A DNA stretch of 64,000 nucleotides from Leptodactylus fallax. Its lineage: Eukaryota > Chordata > Amphibia > Anura > Leptodactylidae. The stretch is from positions 4,958,501-5,022,500 of the forward strand of contig CAMRHE010000067.1 of NCBI GenBank assembly GCA_947044405.1, written 5' to 3'. The notes under the pieces were generated by a model that saw nothing but the letters and a program-made list of their open reading frames with translations, searched no databases and was not told where the DNA came from. Below are positions 45,878 through 57,603 of the stretch, one piece after another. Position 1 is the stretch's first letter. Every line of letters begins with the position of its first letter. The translations under genes were made by a program, and so were the position numbers.

Positions 45878-47023
45878 AGGGAATCTATCAATCTCCTTAT
45901 TACTGGATGCTTTTCTTGGTGTGGTAGTGTTATGCTTGATATTCGCACAATTTTATAGACATGTAAGTGCCCTTTAAAAATGCATTATGGGGATGATGGG
46001 ATATTGCGTATCCAGAGAAAAGGTACAATTAGAGCGGTAAACCAGGATAAAGCAGACTTGTTCTTCAGCGAATATTAGGATACTTTGTAATAAGAAGCTT
46101 GTCTTGAAAGCACAACTAGACTTACAAGAGCTCTTTAGACCATTGCGTGCTTTCCCCATAACATTTCACACAGAACTTGAAACTTCCTTACACATCCATC
46201 TTCCTTTATTCTTTAGCTTAAAGGGGTTTTCCAGCAGGTGAATACTTGACCCCACTGATCCTTCACCCCTTCTATTCCAACACTGCCTGGGTTCACTAGT
46301 AGTCTCTACCTTAGTCCTGCTCAAAACACTGGAAATGCTGCTCAGCCAGTCACCGGCTAAGATGTGTCTGCTGGGCAGCCATTCCTTGTGTGTTCAGGCA
46401 CCACAAAGTATAGACTGGCATGGGGGCCCGAGCAGAGATGTCACTGGAGTGCTGAGGGGTCTGTGAGCACTGCTTCTGTTGTTGCTTGGTTTTTACCCAT
46501 TCTGGGCTTTTAATTAAAAATAAAAATCTGCTAATAAAACCCCTTTAAGATTTGATGAGGTTTTCTGGGATGATGATGATTTTTCTATAAATTAAATAGG
46601 TCATTTCATGTCCTCAGAGATCTGCAGCCCTAAGACATCTGACTCCAGCACTGGGTGTGTGTGTTTTGTTGTATAACCTCACCCATCGCCTCTCATTTGG
46701 TGCCAATACTAGTGCACTGTCAAGTGGGCGGTCGCCGTGGCTATGGCAAACCAACCACAGTTCACTAGCATCAGCACCAATAAGGCTACAAAAAGAAGAA
46801 AGCCAGTGCCGGAGTCCCTAAACCTAGGGATGTTGCATGTCTGTGATGTGACAAATTTAGCCCCCAACTAGAGCAATGTGGTAATGTGACCCCAGGGCGA
46901 CCATTACTAGCTATGGCCTTGGGGGTAAAGTTGAAGTCCCAAGAACCCTCCTTGTAGGTACTAGGGTTTCCTGTAGAGTTTGTGTATATAGATCTTTGCC
47001 TTTTTCTATATGATAGATTCCCT
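45878..47023. mobile_element. TTAA-type element, 1146 bp, with a nested element
   Basis: It is flanked by TTAA (45874-45877, 47024-47027) with perfect 13-bp inverted ends AGGGAATCTATCA and TGATAGATTCCCT. No transposase frame is seen. TTAA target sites are typical of the piggyBac superfamily. A second element sits inside at 46222-46544. Confidence 0.75.
46222..46544. mobile_element. Nested TTAA-type MITE, 323 bp
   Basis: TTAA at 46218-46221 and 46545-46548 flank AGGGGTTTT and AAAACCCCT ends. It lies inside the element at 45878-47023 and is therefore younger than it. Confidence 0.7.
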
Positions 47024-47902
47024 TTAAATGACACGTGGTATATAATTGTCATTGAGAATTGTATACTGCCGGCCCCTTCCGGGCCATGTAACTATAGCGT
47101 TACTTTGCAGTTTGCTACCACTGAAGATGTGTGAGCCTGTCACTCATATTTGGGAGAGATGATATTCACTTGGCTTTTTGTTGTTAATGGGATTCCCCGT
47201 AACTGGATCCAAATTTTTTTATTTATTTATTTTTTTGCACTAGGTAAATGGCAAACCATATAGTCATGTTAAAAATGCTTAAAGCTGTATGCACACGTAT
47301 GTGTAAAGACTGTAGAATTCCTAAGGAAACTGAACTAGGCCTTCTTGGAGAAAGTCAGGAATACCTGCCTTTCTCTTCCAGGCTCTGATCCCTTTTTTGA
47401 GGAGGAGTATATGGTCTTCTCATGACAGTGTATGGCCTAATGTGCAAGGCAGAGGCCGTGCTCCATAAAGTATCACACAGCTCTAAAACTGTCATCTGAT
47501 GCCATTGTGTGAAATCCTACATACCGAATAGCCCCAAAGACATTTTATGTAGACATGTACAACCCGTGTGTCATACGAAATCCTAACACAACTGTACATG
47601 TGAGACTTTAGTGTGTCAATGAAAGCAAATCTAGTAAATGGATAACCTATCTGATTACGCCTAGAAACAGCGCCTCTCTTGTCCATGGCTGTACTCGGTA
47701 TTGCACCTCCTTTAAAGTAAATGGAGATAAGCTGTAATACCAATGACCGCCCATTAACAAGAGTGGCACTGTTTCGGGAAGTCAGCATTAGGACTTTCTA
47801 TACAACTTCTTTAAGCATTTATTTCATTTCTATTTAAACCAATCGCCGGAGGTGAGGATATCTCTCCTGACAACTGTATGACTGGTTTACCATGAGGGGC
47901 TC

Positions 47903-47934
<32 letters not shown>

Positions 47935-48030
47935 GCAATAATTTCTGTAATGGGGAAATTGGTAAGCATTTTTTATTGTATTCATTGAGTTGTATTTACA
48001 GATACTCCAATACGATCTGCATTATAAAGG

Positions 48031-48072
48031 GTGTTTTTTTGTTTTGTTTTTTTTTTTTTTTTTTTTTTTTTT
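48031..48072. repeat. T-rich homopolymer tract
   Basis: A T run of about 40 bases broken by single G bases. A separate A run lies at about 47902-47924. Confidence 0.85.
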
Positions 48073-48256
48073 GTGAAGTTGCCTTTTTCATATTTTACTT
48101 TATACAAGTAAATTTTGGTTTCAGTTCTTGCTGCAAGATGGTTTGTAATTCTGTGTTATCTGCCAACAAATTCCTGGTTATATTATCTATTGCAGAGGAG
48201 TGTTCATGTGGGTCACATGTAAAAATGCACAAATTGGGATGGGGGGGGAGGAGTAA

Positions 48257-48262
48257 AATAAA
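48257..48262 (+). terminator. insig1: Candidate middle poly(A) signal of INSIG1
   Basis: Canonical AATAAA with a weak downstream element ('gtacatgttcatgaagtctc'). Confidence 0.35.
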
Positions 48263-48723
48263 CCTTACATGACGTACATGTTCATGAAGTCTCTATTGCA
48301 TTGAAATAATGTGTAGATATCAGTGGGCAAAACTGTCCGCGTATGGTCCGTATTTCCCGGGCTGAACACGGCTGTGTGAATTGAATTTACTGCGTCATAG
48401 TGGGATATGATGCAGTGAGATCCTGAATGGTCAAAGCGCTACTGTACCAAAGTCACAGCTCTGTACAGTAGCCATTCTGGAGCTCATTGTATCATAACCC
48501 TCTAATGGCCAAAGCCAAATATATAGACAAGTAACTTTATGTTGCCAATACTTGCAGCAAGTTTTTGAACCAAAGTTGGCCAAGTTGTAAAGGTTAATAC
48601 AAAAAAAAAAATTGCACTATGCTGGACTATGGATATACATATACTTTGTATTATTTTTCCAGTTAATGATCTTCATGTGTAGAATTTTCTGTGAATGCTT
48701 TATATGTGTATCATTTTTTTTTT

Positions 48724-48729
48724 ATTAAA
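48724..48729 (+). terminator. insig1: Candidate distal poly(A) signal of INSIG1
   Basis: ATTAAA, then 'gttgtgaatcatatgacc' and a long GT/T-rich tract ('gtaagtttgttttttgtc'), the classic arrangement of a cleavage site. Confidence 0.5.
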
Positions 48730-49014
48730 GTTGTGAATCATATGACCATGTTGTAAGTTTGTTTTTTGTCTTTGTTTTGTGGAATGTAGGGACACAGGGG
48801 GTCCCCAAACTTCTCCCAGTGGAGCCTCGCATGCCAAAATCTTGACCAATGACGATGATACGCTTACATATAGGCCTCCCATTCTGTGCAGTGAAGTGTG
48901 GCTCTCCATTACCAGCTTGCTATGACATTGTGAATATATCAAATTCTTGTAGAGCTGTTGATCCAGTCCAAACGCGTCTTGGTGTTAGGTGGGGGGGGGA
49001 GATTTATTTCCCTT

Positions 49015-50062
49015 TTTAGGGTAAGTTCATGTGATGGAAAATGAAGAGGAATTCCTCTTCATTTTCCACCACTGTTTTCCGGTTAGGGTCTACCAGCGAT
49101 GGGATACTGATGCAGGGCATCTTTCCACTGCTGAGTAGGCCCAGATGAATGGGGAGTCTCAAGCTGCGTAATCTGAGGCAAGATCAAGCCGGACACTTAT
49201 TTTTTCAGCATCCTTCTGCAACCTCTGCCTCCCATTGAAAACAATGGGAGGTGGAATCCGCCCCCAAATCTGCAACAAACTTCCCCAACATGGGCTATGG
49301 CCCCATGTTGGGGGGGCAAAGCTGCTTTTTGGTTGCAGATTTTGCTGTGGGGTGTGTGTGGGTTTTTTTTTTTTTTTGCCAAACCCAGGTTTGGATTGAA
49401 CAGATGGGAGAAGTATAAGAATTTCAATAATTCCCATTCCTGTTCAAGCTGGTCTTGGCTTTGGCTCAAAAGGTCTCATGCACACGCCTAGCACACTGAT
49501 TCTATGACGCCATACACATGACTGTGTATTTTCCCGGTCTGGTGTATTGGGCTGTGAGTAAAACTCAGGACAGGTCCTATTCATGTTTGTTTTGTGGATC
49601 GTGTTCGCTGGCCCCAATGAATGGAGTTGCGTAAGCACAGGCGGCACACAGATGATATCTGTGTGCCGTCCATGCTGTTCAATCACGCCCCGATGACGCA
49701 CACGCACAGTTGAGTGCATGTTGCCTTAGGCTGTATTCATACGGAGTTTTTTGGCAGCGGCTTTTGACATGGAATCTGCCTCAAAATCCGCCTGAAAAAA
49801 CTCCTCCCATTCATTTCAATGGGAGTCAATGTTTTTTTTTTTTTTGTTTGTTTTTTTTTTCCACTAGCAGAAAAAAAAGCAACATGACCTATCTTGCCAC
49901 GGATTCCGTCCGCAGCTCGAGACGCGCTCCTGATTAGGCCCATTCCTCCGGTCCTAATCAGGAGCGGGATGCCGCGACAGAATGCTGATGCTCTGCATCG
50001 GAATCCCATCGCGGCAAAAACTCCGGGGGTGGAAAATTTTCCGCCATGTGAACACACCCTTA
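49015..50062. repeat. Three adjacent dispersed repeats
   Basis: About 49015-49290 belongs to the GAAGAGGAATT family (with an internal palindrome GAAGAGGAATTCCTCTTC at 49043-49060). About 49470-49735 is the 'catgcacacgcctagc' family with a 'cagatgatatctg' hairpin. About 49736-50062 begins 'ctgtattcatacggagttttt' and ends 'catgtgaacacacccttag'. All are non-coding. Confidence 0.6.
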
Positions 50063-51580
50063 GAGCATTTTGACTGATGTCTTATAAGAGATTTGCACTT
50101 CCCTGAATGAATAACGGAATAATAAAGTTCTAAGATTTACTGCCACCTGTCTCTACCCACCCATAGTAGCGATTGATCACAATTTGCCTTATTTCCAGCA
50201 AGTCATTGGATTTCCAGTAACAGCAGCTCATCTGCAAAGACTGGGCCGCACAAATCTACAGAAAGGGATTGCAGAATGGTGAAGCCTGGCCCTCCTCCAT
50301 GTCACAAGCAATGGTTTTCTTTGGGAATCTAAGGCATGGCTTGTATTTTCATGATGTAGTAGCAGCATGCGAGCCAGAGATCAGCATCAGAAATGAAACA
50401 CTTTGGCTAGAGTGGGATAAAGCAGAGGAAATTTACTTCACCGATTCACTATCTGGCAGACTGAAGAAAGAATCTAGGTTTGGTATATAGTAGCAGGTGA
50501 TGACTGAGAGGGAAGGAAAATCTGTCCTCAAAGTCACACACAACTTGTAAGTGGAAACTAGGAAAGCCTGCTACTGCCGCATGGATCCTGCTGGAACAGC
50601 TGATCTATGCAGGGCCAGGTGTCGCACCCCCTCAGATCACATACTGATGACTTATCCTGTGGATAGGTTACATTGCCAGGGGATCAAGAAATCCTAAATT
50701 TAAGTCCCCAGTAAAAAAAATCTTGACCCCAAAGCAAATTGTTTTCAAATTTTCGAAAAATGGCGTTTTATCAGTAGTGATGGTAAAATGTAATAAAACC
50801 AATATAAATATGGTGTTGCAATGGCGGAAAAAATGGCCATGTCATTTTTAAAGCAAAGTGAACACCATAAAAACAAAACATGACAGAATTGTACATTTTT
50901 TCAGATGAACTCCACAAAAACATTAATATAAGCTAATCAAAACATTATGTGTATCCGAAAATGGTGCCAATGAAAAGTACAACTCGTTGCGCAAAGAATA
51001 AGCCCCCATATGGCTATGTCCAGTGAAAAATATACTTGTGAATTTTGGAAGGTAAAGATGGAAAATATGAAAACAATCGCAAGAATTAATGATTAAACTG
51101 TTGAGTCATTAAAGGGTTAAAGGGGTATACATAATATACATTAAAAAAAACAACTAATACTGCAGGCACATTGAATAGTAGGTCACCGATACCCAAAAGC
51201 AAGACACAATCACGTGATCATTTCTTCTCAATCATGCTGTAAGAAATCATTTGTGGATCATTGGGCGCCATCTAGTGGCCAAAATAGAGATCTCACTAGA
51301 CATACAGAAAAAAAAATCCAATTTCTTAAAACCGAAGAATTTTAAGAAACTGATAGTGCTGATATTAGCTAAAGCTATCCATGTTTATATCATTTAGAAT
51401 AAGAGCAGCACAGGTTCATCTTAGTAGATAGCATCAGAGTGTGAAATAAATCTTAAGATGGTAGAAAACACCAAAAAAATGGTGTGATAATTAATAATAC
51501 CAGAATACAATAAAACCACATATCATAGCCACTAGGGCTCTAACTGCTAGATGCTGGAACCATAATTCTAGTGTGGTTAC
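50063..51580. other. Gene-free stretch
   Basis: Nothing recognised beyond a decayed 'gatgacttatcctgtggatagg' repeat piece near 50645 and an isolated TTAA-type MITE end at about 51117. Confidence 0.4.
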
Positions 51581-51585
51581 ATTAA

Positions 51586-52276
51586 GGGTTGCCCAGTTCT
51601 TTTTATTGATGACCTATCCTCAGGATAGGTCACTGATAAAAGATTAGTAGTGTCTGACTCCCGGGACCTCAGCTGTTTGAAGAAGCCCCGACGTGACCCC
51701 TTTACTGTTTACATTACATGCCATTTGTTTCATAGAGGGTATGTAATATAATTACAGCAATATCCTATTCACTTCTATGGGACGAGGCTGTAATTACATG
51801 GCATGGCCACCATGAAACGGATGGTGTGTGATGTAAAGTAAAGGGGTCATGGCAATCAAATGAGCTCCAGCATTTTAAGCATGAGGACAAAGAGCCGCAG
51901 GGCAAAAGAAATAGGGGTCTTTGTCCTCATGCGGCTCTTTGTCCTCATGCTTAACATGCTGGAGCTCATTTGATTGCCATGACCCCTTTACTTTACATCA
52001 CACACCATCCGTTTCATGGTGGCCATGCCATGTAATTACAGCCTCGTCCCATAGAAGTGAATAGGATATTGCTGGCTGTAATTAGATTACATACCCGCTA
52101 TGAAACAAATGGCATGTAATGTAAACAGTGAAGGGGTCACAGTGCTCGAGCATGAGCTCCGTGTCCCCTTCAAACAGCTGATTAGCTGGGGCCTTGGTGT
52201 TGGACCCCCACTGATATTTTATTGGTGATCTATCCTGAGGACAGGTTATCAATACAAAAAGTACTAGACAACCTTT
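51586..52276. mobile_element. Giant palindromic TTAA-type MITE, 691 bp
   Basis: TTAA flanks both ends (51582-51585, 52277-52280). The two arms, about 51586-51905 and 51935-52276, are reverse complements over nearly their whole length. For example, 'ccatttgtttcatagagggtatg' near 51721 pairs with 'catacccgctatgaaacaaatgg' near 52091, and 'gacgaggctgtaattacatggc' with 'gccatgtaattacagcctcgtc'. The innermost part holds CTTTGTCCTCATGC repeats. A piece of the same core occurs at 54570-54655. Confidence 0.92.
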
Positions 52277-52433
52277 TTAAGTTACCTATAAAAACTTTAT
52301 CTATTGGAGGTGAGAGAAGATGCCATGCTCAGTATCGATCATGCAATCTAATTTGCCGCATTTACACTTCTGATTGACTCCTGGTTATTCACCTGGACCC
52401 AGCAGTGATGCAGCGCTGCTTCTGTGCCTGCTA

Positions 52434-53983
52434 CAGTGATGGCCAAAAGTATTGGCACCCCTGCAATTCTGTCAGATAATACTCAATTTCTTCCAGAAAA
52501 TGATTGCAATCACAAATGCTTTGGTAATAATATCTTCATTAATTTGTCGTCAATGGAAAACCACAAAAAGAATTGTCAAAAAGCCAAATTGGATATAATT
52601 CCACACCAAACATAAAAAAGGGGGTGGACAAAAGTATTGGCACCCTTTGAAAAATCATGTGATGCTTCTCTAATTTGTGTAATTAACAGCACCTGTTACT
52701 TACCTGTGGCACATAACAGGTGGTGGCAATAACTAAATCACACTTGCAGCCAGTTGAAATGGATTAAAGTTGACTCAACCTCTGTCCTGTGTCCTTGTGT
52801 GTACCACATTGAGCATGGAGAAAAGAAAGAAGACCAAAGAACTGTCTGAGGACTTGAGAAGCAAAATTGTGAGGAAGCATGAGCAATCTCAAGGCTACAA
52901 GTCCATCTCCAAAGACCTGAATGTTCCTGTGTCTACCGTGCGCAGTGTCATCAAGAAGTTTAAAGCCCATGGCACTGTGGCTAACCTCCCTAGATGTGGA
53001 CGGAAAAGAAAAATTGACGAGAGATTTCAACGAAAGATTGTGCGGATGGTGGCTAAAGAACCTCGACTAACATCCAAACAAGTTCTAGCTGCCCTGCAGT
53101 CCGAGGGTACAACAGTGTCAACCCGTACTATCCATCGGCGTCTGAATGAAAAGGGACTCTATGGTAGGATACCCAGGAAGACCCCACTTCTGACCCAGAG
53201 ACATAAAAAAGCCAGGTTGGAGTTTGCCAAAACTTACCTGAGAAAGCCAAAAACTTTTTGGAAGGATGTTCTCTGGTCAGGTTCCCTACAGTCAAACATG
53301 GCGGAGGTTCCCTGATGTTTTGGGGTTGCTTTGCTGCCTCTGGCACTGGACTGCTTGACCGTGTGCATGGCATTATGAAGTCTGAAGACTACCAACAAAT
53401 TTTGCAGCATAATGTAGGGCCCAGTGTGAGAAAGCTGGGTCTCCCTCAGAGGTCATGGGTCTTCCAGCAGGACAATGACCCAAAACACACTTCAAAAAGC
53501 ACTAGAAAATGGTTTGAGAGAAAGCACTGGAGACTTCTAAAGTGGCCAGCAATGAGTCCAGACCTGAATCCCATAGAACACCTGTGGAGAGATCTCAAAA
53601 TGGCAGTTTGGAGAAGGCACCCTTCAAATCTCAGGGACCTGGAGAAATTGGCCAAAGAAGAATGGTCTAAAATTCCAGCAGAGCATTGTAAGAAACTCAT
53701 TGATGGTTACCGGAAGCGGTTGTTCGCAGTTATTTTGTCTAAAGGTTGTGCTACCAAGTATTAGGCTGAGGGTGCCAATACTTTTGTCCGGCCCATTTTT
53801 GGAGTTTGGCGTAAAATGATCAATGATTTGACTTTTTTTTTCATTCTCTTTTGTGTTTTTTCATTGCAAGCAAAATAAAGGAAGATATTATTACCAAAGC
53901 ATTTGTGATTGCAATCATTTTCTGGAAAAATTGAGTATTATCTGACAGAATTGCAGGAGTGCCAATACTTTTGGCCAGCACTC
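52434..53983 (+). mobile_element. Tc1/mariner transposon E, 1550 bp, internally deleted
   Basis: It is bounded by TA at 52432-52433 and 53984-53985. The left end is CAGTGATGGCCAAAAGTATT, matched on the right with a few changes. Each terminal repeat has two direct copies of an AAAAGTATTGGCACCC site (outer at 52445, inner at about 52630; mirrored near 53775 and 53962), the IR/DR arrangement. The transposase gene is full-length except for one internal deletion. Confidence 0.95.
52815..53764 (+). pseudogene. Tc1 transposase lacking the first catalytic residue
   Basis: It starts MEKRKKTKEL (52815) and reads in frame through the DNA-binding half (RKRK motif, STVRSVIKKF, STRTIHRRL) to FWKDVLWS at about 53279. 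There the family continues with DETK and about 30 more residues, but here the sequence jumps straight to [10 protein letters not shown] in a different frame. The deletion (roughly 100 bases) removes the first aspartate and shifts the frame. The second and third acidic residues survive ([20 protein letters not shown]), as does the C-terminal end YRKRL...KGCATKY. Confidence 0.93.
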
Positions 53984-54569
53984 TACATTGTAGCACCAAT
54001 ACTATTACGGCACTGAGCGGTAACTATAACATCAGTGCAACGTAATAGTGCAGCACTGAGTAGGAAGAGGTTAAATGTTACATATCAGTAGTCTAACATA
54101 TAGTAGCTAGGGTACTCTCTGCAGGCTCATACTCAGGTGGCTTACTGACACATGGGGCTTCTTTTCTCTCTGTGACTTTCCCTCTGGTATTTTACTCTGA
54201 GTATCCGATATGACCACTCACTATGCACAGACATATCAACTCACCCTGGATTCCCAGGAATTTCTCAGTTTTCAGGTCCCCTCACCTGATGAATAGTCTC
54301 TTGCACCCAGCTGCTGGGAGATCCTCTATGAATTTTTTCATTTAGGTACCTGCTGGGATTTGAACCTAAGAAGTGGAATAATCATAGGCCTCAGAGCTGA
54401 CCCCGAGTGTATGATGTCACAGAAGAGCGCCAGCAAAAAACAAACAATTTGGAATATTCAGGTCGTATCCGGTTTGATGCAGGCTGATTCACCCAACACT
54501 AGTCACTAGGCCTGCTCTTATGTCTGTGCCCCAACTCATCTCACTGGGCCACAACTGAATTTGGGCCCT

Positions 54570-54655
54570 CCTCCTCTCCCAATCAGACCCCTATTTCTTT
54601 TACCCTGTGGCTCTTTGTCCTCATGCTCAACATGCTGGGGCTCATTTGTGCTTAA
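54570..54655. repeat. Partial copy of the 691-bp palindrome core
   Basis: 'gacccctatttcttttaccctgtggctctttgtcctcatgctcaacatgctggggctcatttg' matches the core of the element at 51586-52276 ('cgcagggcaaaagaaataggggtc' reversed and 'ggctctttgtcctcatgcttaacatgctggagctcatttg'). Confidence 0.75.
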
Positions 54656-55430
54656 AAAACACGATAGGTTTCCTGTAAGTCAAGTTTTTATGTTAAACTG
54701 AACTAAATTTATTTTACATTTTTGGTGGGGTTTTTTTATTTTTCATGTATATTTAGTGAATTAAAATTCTGCAATTTGGGAGTTCGACTCTGGCCTCTGA
54801 ACCATTCAATAGGCTGATAGTTCCTGTTCTGTGGAGATCACTTTTCGGGAGTCTTTTCTTTATCGTCACAGGTAATGTTACAATGAAAGGTAAAACCTCT
54901 ATTATACAGGTGGAGACTGATAACTATTAATGTGTGCTGTTGAAGGGATTTTCCTGGCAAATGATATTGATGACCTAGGGGACCATCGATATCAGATCAG
55001 CAGGGGTTCAACATTCAGGACATGTGCCTGTTCTCAGCAACCACTATACAGACAATAGAGCAGGGTAAATAATATTGATAACCTATTCTTATGTAGGTCA
55101 GCAATATCAGATCGCTGGGGGGGCTGACACCCGGGAACAGCACTGATCAGCTTGCAGCCGCTATACAATAGAAGGAGCAGGAAGCAAATAGCTGTGTCTG
55201 CTGGGTAATGGCTGAGCTGAGTTACTGCACAGCAGCTCCCATTCACTTGTGTAGGAACTGAACTAAAGTAACTCAGCATGGCCACTACTCAGAGAACTGA
55301 ACAATGTGCTTCCGGCTCTGTTCTTCATATAGCGATTGTATTTTAGAGAAACGAATGCATCACATGCATTTTTGGGTAACTAACAGTATTTTTTGTTAAA
55401 AAAAAAAAAAATTTTAAATATTGAAGTTAT
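54656..55430. repeat. Dispersed repeat pieces
   Basis: About 54690-54850 resembles the element at 7607-8086 ('gactctggcctctgaacc'). About 54950-55165 holds two copies of the 'gatgacct...atcagatc' family. No gene. Confidence 0.5.
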
Positions 55431-55433
55431 CTA

Positions 55434-55815
55434 TTTGTAATAGCACCCCCTGGTGTTTAAAATATGTAGATTTGTGCAAATTATTTTAATGAGATTCTGT
55501 TAGTCATGCATGTCCAGCAAAATACAGTACAGCTTCTGCTGAGATATCACTTAGGCTTGACATAGACTTTCTTTGTACTTTTCAGAGAGCAAGGCCAGCA
55601 GGAGCAGCACCACTTCTAATGGTAAAAGGTAGAAGTCCAGATACAGACTCCAAACAGTGAGGATACACATAATTAGGCACCTCACCATTCCCTACTGTTC
55701 TGTCCATCTCGGGGACAGAGATAAGAATATTCAGGACAGAGCAGAAGCTGTACTGTATGCTAAAGGACATGCACAGCCCTATACATTTTGAACACCAGGT
55801 GGTGCTATTACAAGC
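55434..55815. mobile_element. Hairpin MITE
   Basis: 'gtaatagcaccccctggtgttt' at the left pairs with 'aacaccaggtggtgctattac' at the right. Further in, 'atacagtacagcttctgctg' pairs with 'cagaagctgtactgtat'. There is no coding frame. Confidence 0.8.
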
Positions 55816-56048
55816 AGATTATTGTGATACTTCCACAAGGAAACAATTTCTTTTCTATAATACTTTACAAGGTTATTCTAAAATGCATAGTCAGTTTACT
55901 TTATTTTACTACAATACATATTGATGGCACAACCCATTTCAGTTTGTAGATCACTGAGAGCTGAGTTTATCAGTGTTTAATAGATGACTAAAAATGGACC
56001 AGTTATTGATCAGATTACCATTTCAGGCTGGAATATTGCTCTTAGTAG

Positions 56049-56231
56049 TGTTAAGCTAGAGCTACATGCAATTTTGGTTACAGCTGTCACATGACCAAAG
56101 ATCACCAAGTCGCCCACCGACTCCTTCACTGATGTTAGTGAATAGAATGGGGTGCAGCGTCTGTAATTAACATGAGTGAAGAAGGAGCCGCAGGGCGACA
56201 CAGCGATCTTTGTATGATGTAGCCCTAGCCC
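56049..56231. mobile_element. Hairpin MITE
   Basis: 'agctagagctacatgcaa' and 'gaccaaagatca' on the left pair with 'gatctttgtatgatgtagccctagc' on the right. A related element lies at 59845-60120. Confidence 0.6.
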
Positions 56232-56675
56232 TACTCTTTTTCACTGGGTAATTTGGCCAGTATTTTAAAGGGTTTGTCCCGCTGTGTATTTAAAAAAAAA
56301 TATATATCTCTATATACAAATACATATGTTATGACCTAATAAAATAATATTCACCTCATCTATCAGAACTATCTCTGTCCTCTACCGTCTACAAAATGCA
56401 ATGTTAAATCAACCCTCCAGGCTCCCCTTTACTATGCTTTATTTCGCTCAGTTTTATATACTGTACAGCAGTACCTGACATTGCCCTTGCAGTAATAGAA
56501 ATCAGTTTTCAGTCCACTGACTGTAAGAGACTTGTGTTTATACACAGCAGCCAGAACTGCAGGGGAGGGACAGAGCAGCCGCCTGAACCAAAGATAGACA
56601 TGACAATGAGAGACACGAGGCGTCTTAAACTAACGCTTTTTGACTGCAGCTTGCTACATAGGGCCTTAGCCTTAA

Positions 56676-57113
56676 AGAGGTTGTCCAAGCAATCAATTAT
56701 TTTTAAAATAGGTCGGGGGAGTTAAAAAAAATTAAAAAATCATACTCGTCTGTCCCTGGCGCTCCGGTGTCCTCCCAGGGTGTCCAGTCCTGATGCTCTG
56801 CTTTCTTCTTGCAGTGGAACTTCTCGTCAGCTGTGACGTTCCAGTTCCCTTCCAGTTAGGCCGCTGATTGGCCTCAGTGATCACGTGATCGCTGAGGCCA
56901 ATCAGTGGTCTCAGCGGCCTCATGATTGGCCTCAGCAGTCACATGCAACGGGGACTTGTTCCGGAAGACAACAATGGAACTGCAGGACCAGACTGTGTGG
57001 GGAGTCACCAGAGCATTGGGGAAAGGTGAGTATGATTTTTTTTTATTTTTTTTCACGGCCCCTGGCCGATTTAAAGAATAATTTGGGTGCCAATTTTTGC
57101 TTGAACAACCCCT
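56676..57113. mobile_element. TTAA-type MITE, 438 bp
   Basis: TTAA at 56672-56675 and 57114-57117. The ends AGAGGTTGTCCAAGCAA and TTGCTTGAACAACCCCT are inverted matches. The core is palindromic ('gtgatcacgtgatcgctgaggccaatca' with repeated 'gattggcctcag'). Confidence 0.88.
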
Positions 57114-57117
57114 TTAA

Positions 57118-57603
57118 AGGGAACCTGTCAGGTCAATTTGGAACACTAAACCACCCACAGGTCCTCATAGACCTGGGGTTTAGTGTCCCAAATTGGTCTG
57201 TTGTAATGCAATCTGCAGGCGCATTAAAAATAAAAAACCTTTCTACTTACCTAGAGAAGGGTCCAATGTACACTGTTCAGCGAGAACAGTCCGGCTTATT
57301 CATGAGCTTCTTCGTTGGCTCGCCTCCCGGCGCCTGTGCTGTTCTTTAGTGAAGTCGAAGATGGACAACCCGGCTTCACTGCATATTTGCGTGACATGCG
57401 CACTGAGGCTGAGGTGTACTCCTCTGGCTTCACTGAAGAACTGCGCAGGCGCGGGGAGTACAGCGGCAGGGGGAGTATAAAGCTTTTTTATTTTTAATGC
57501 GGCCATGGATTGCGTTATAACAGGGTGATTTGGGACACGAAACCCCAGGTCCATATGGACGTGTGGGTGGTTTAGTGTCCCAAATTTCCCTGACAGATTC
57601 CCT
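57118..57603. mobile_element. TTAA-type MITE, 486 bp
   Basis: It starts directly after the TTAA at 57114-57117, which is also the right target site of the previous element, and ends before TTAA at 57604-57607. The ends are AGGGAACCTGTCAGG and CCTGACAGATTCCCT, with 'aacactaaaccaccca' pairing with 'gggtggtttagtgtc'. Confidence 0.9.

Larger units (their letters stand above)
44360..48745 (+). other. insig1: INSIG1 3-prime UTR and downstream region (end unresolved)
   Basis: Exon 6 continues as 3-prime UTR. Candidate poly(A) signals are ATTAAA at 45756-45761, AATAAA at 48257-48262 and ATTAAA at 48724-48729. The last is followed by a strong GT-rich tract (about 48750-48785) and is my preferred distal site; a short form may end near 45780. 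A TTAA MITE with another inside it lies between the first and second candidates, so the long form would carry transposon sequence. Confidence 0.45.

Noticed and set aside
50269..50490. 73-residue open frame as a small gene
   Set aside because: No domain, splice context or neighbouring exon supports it.
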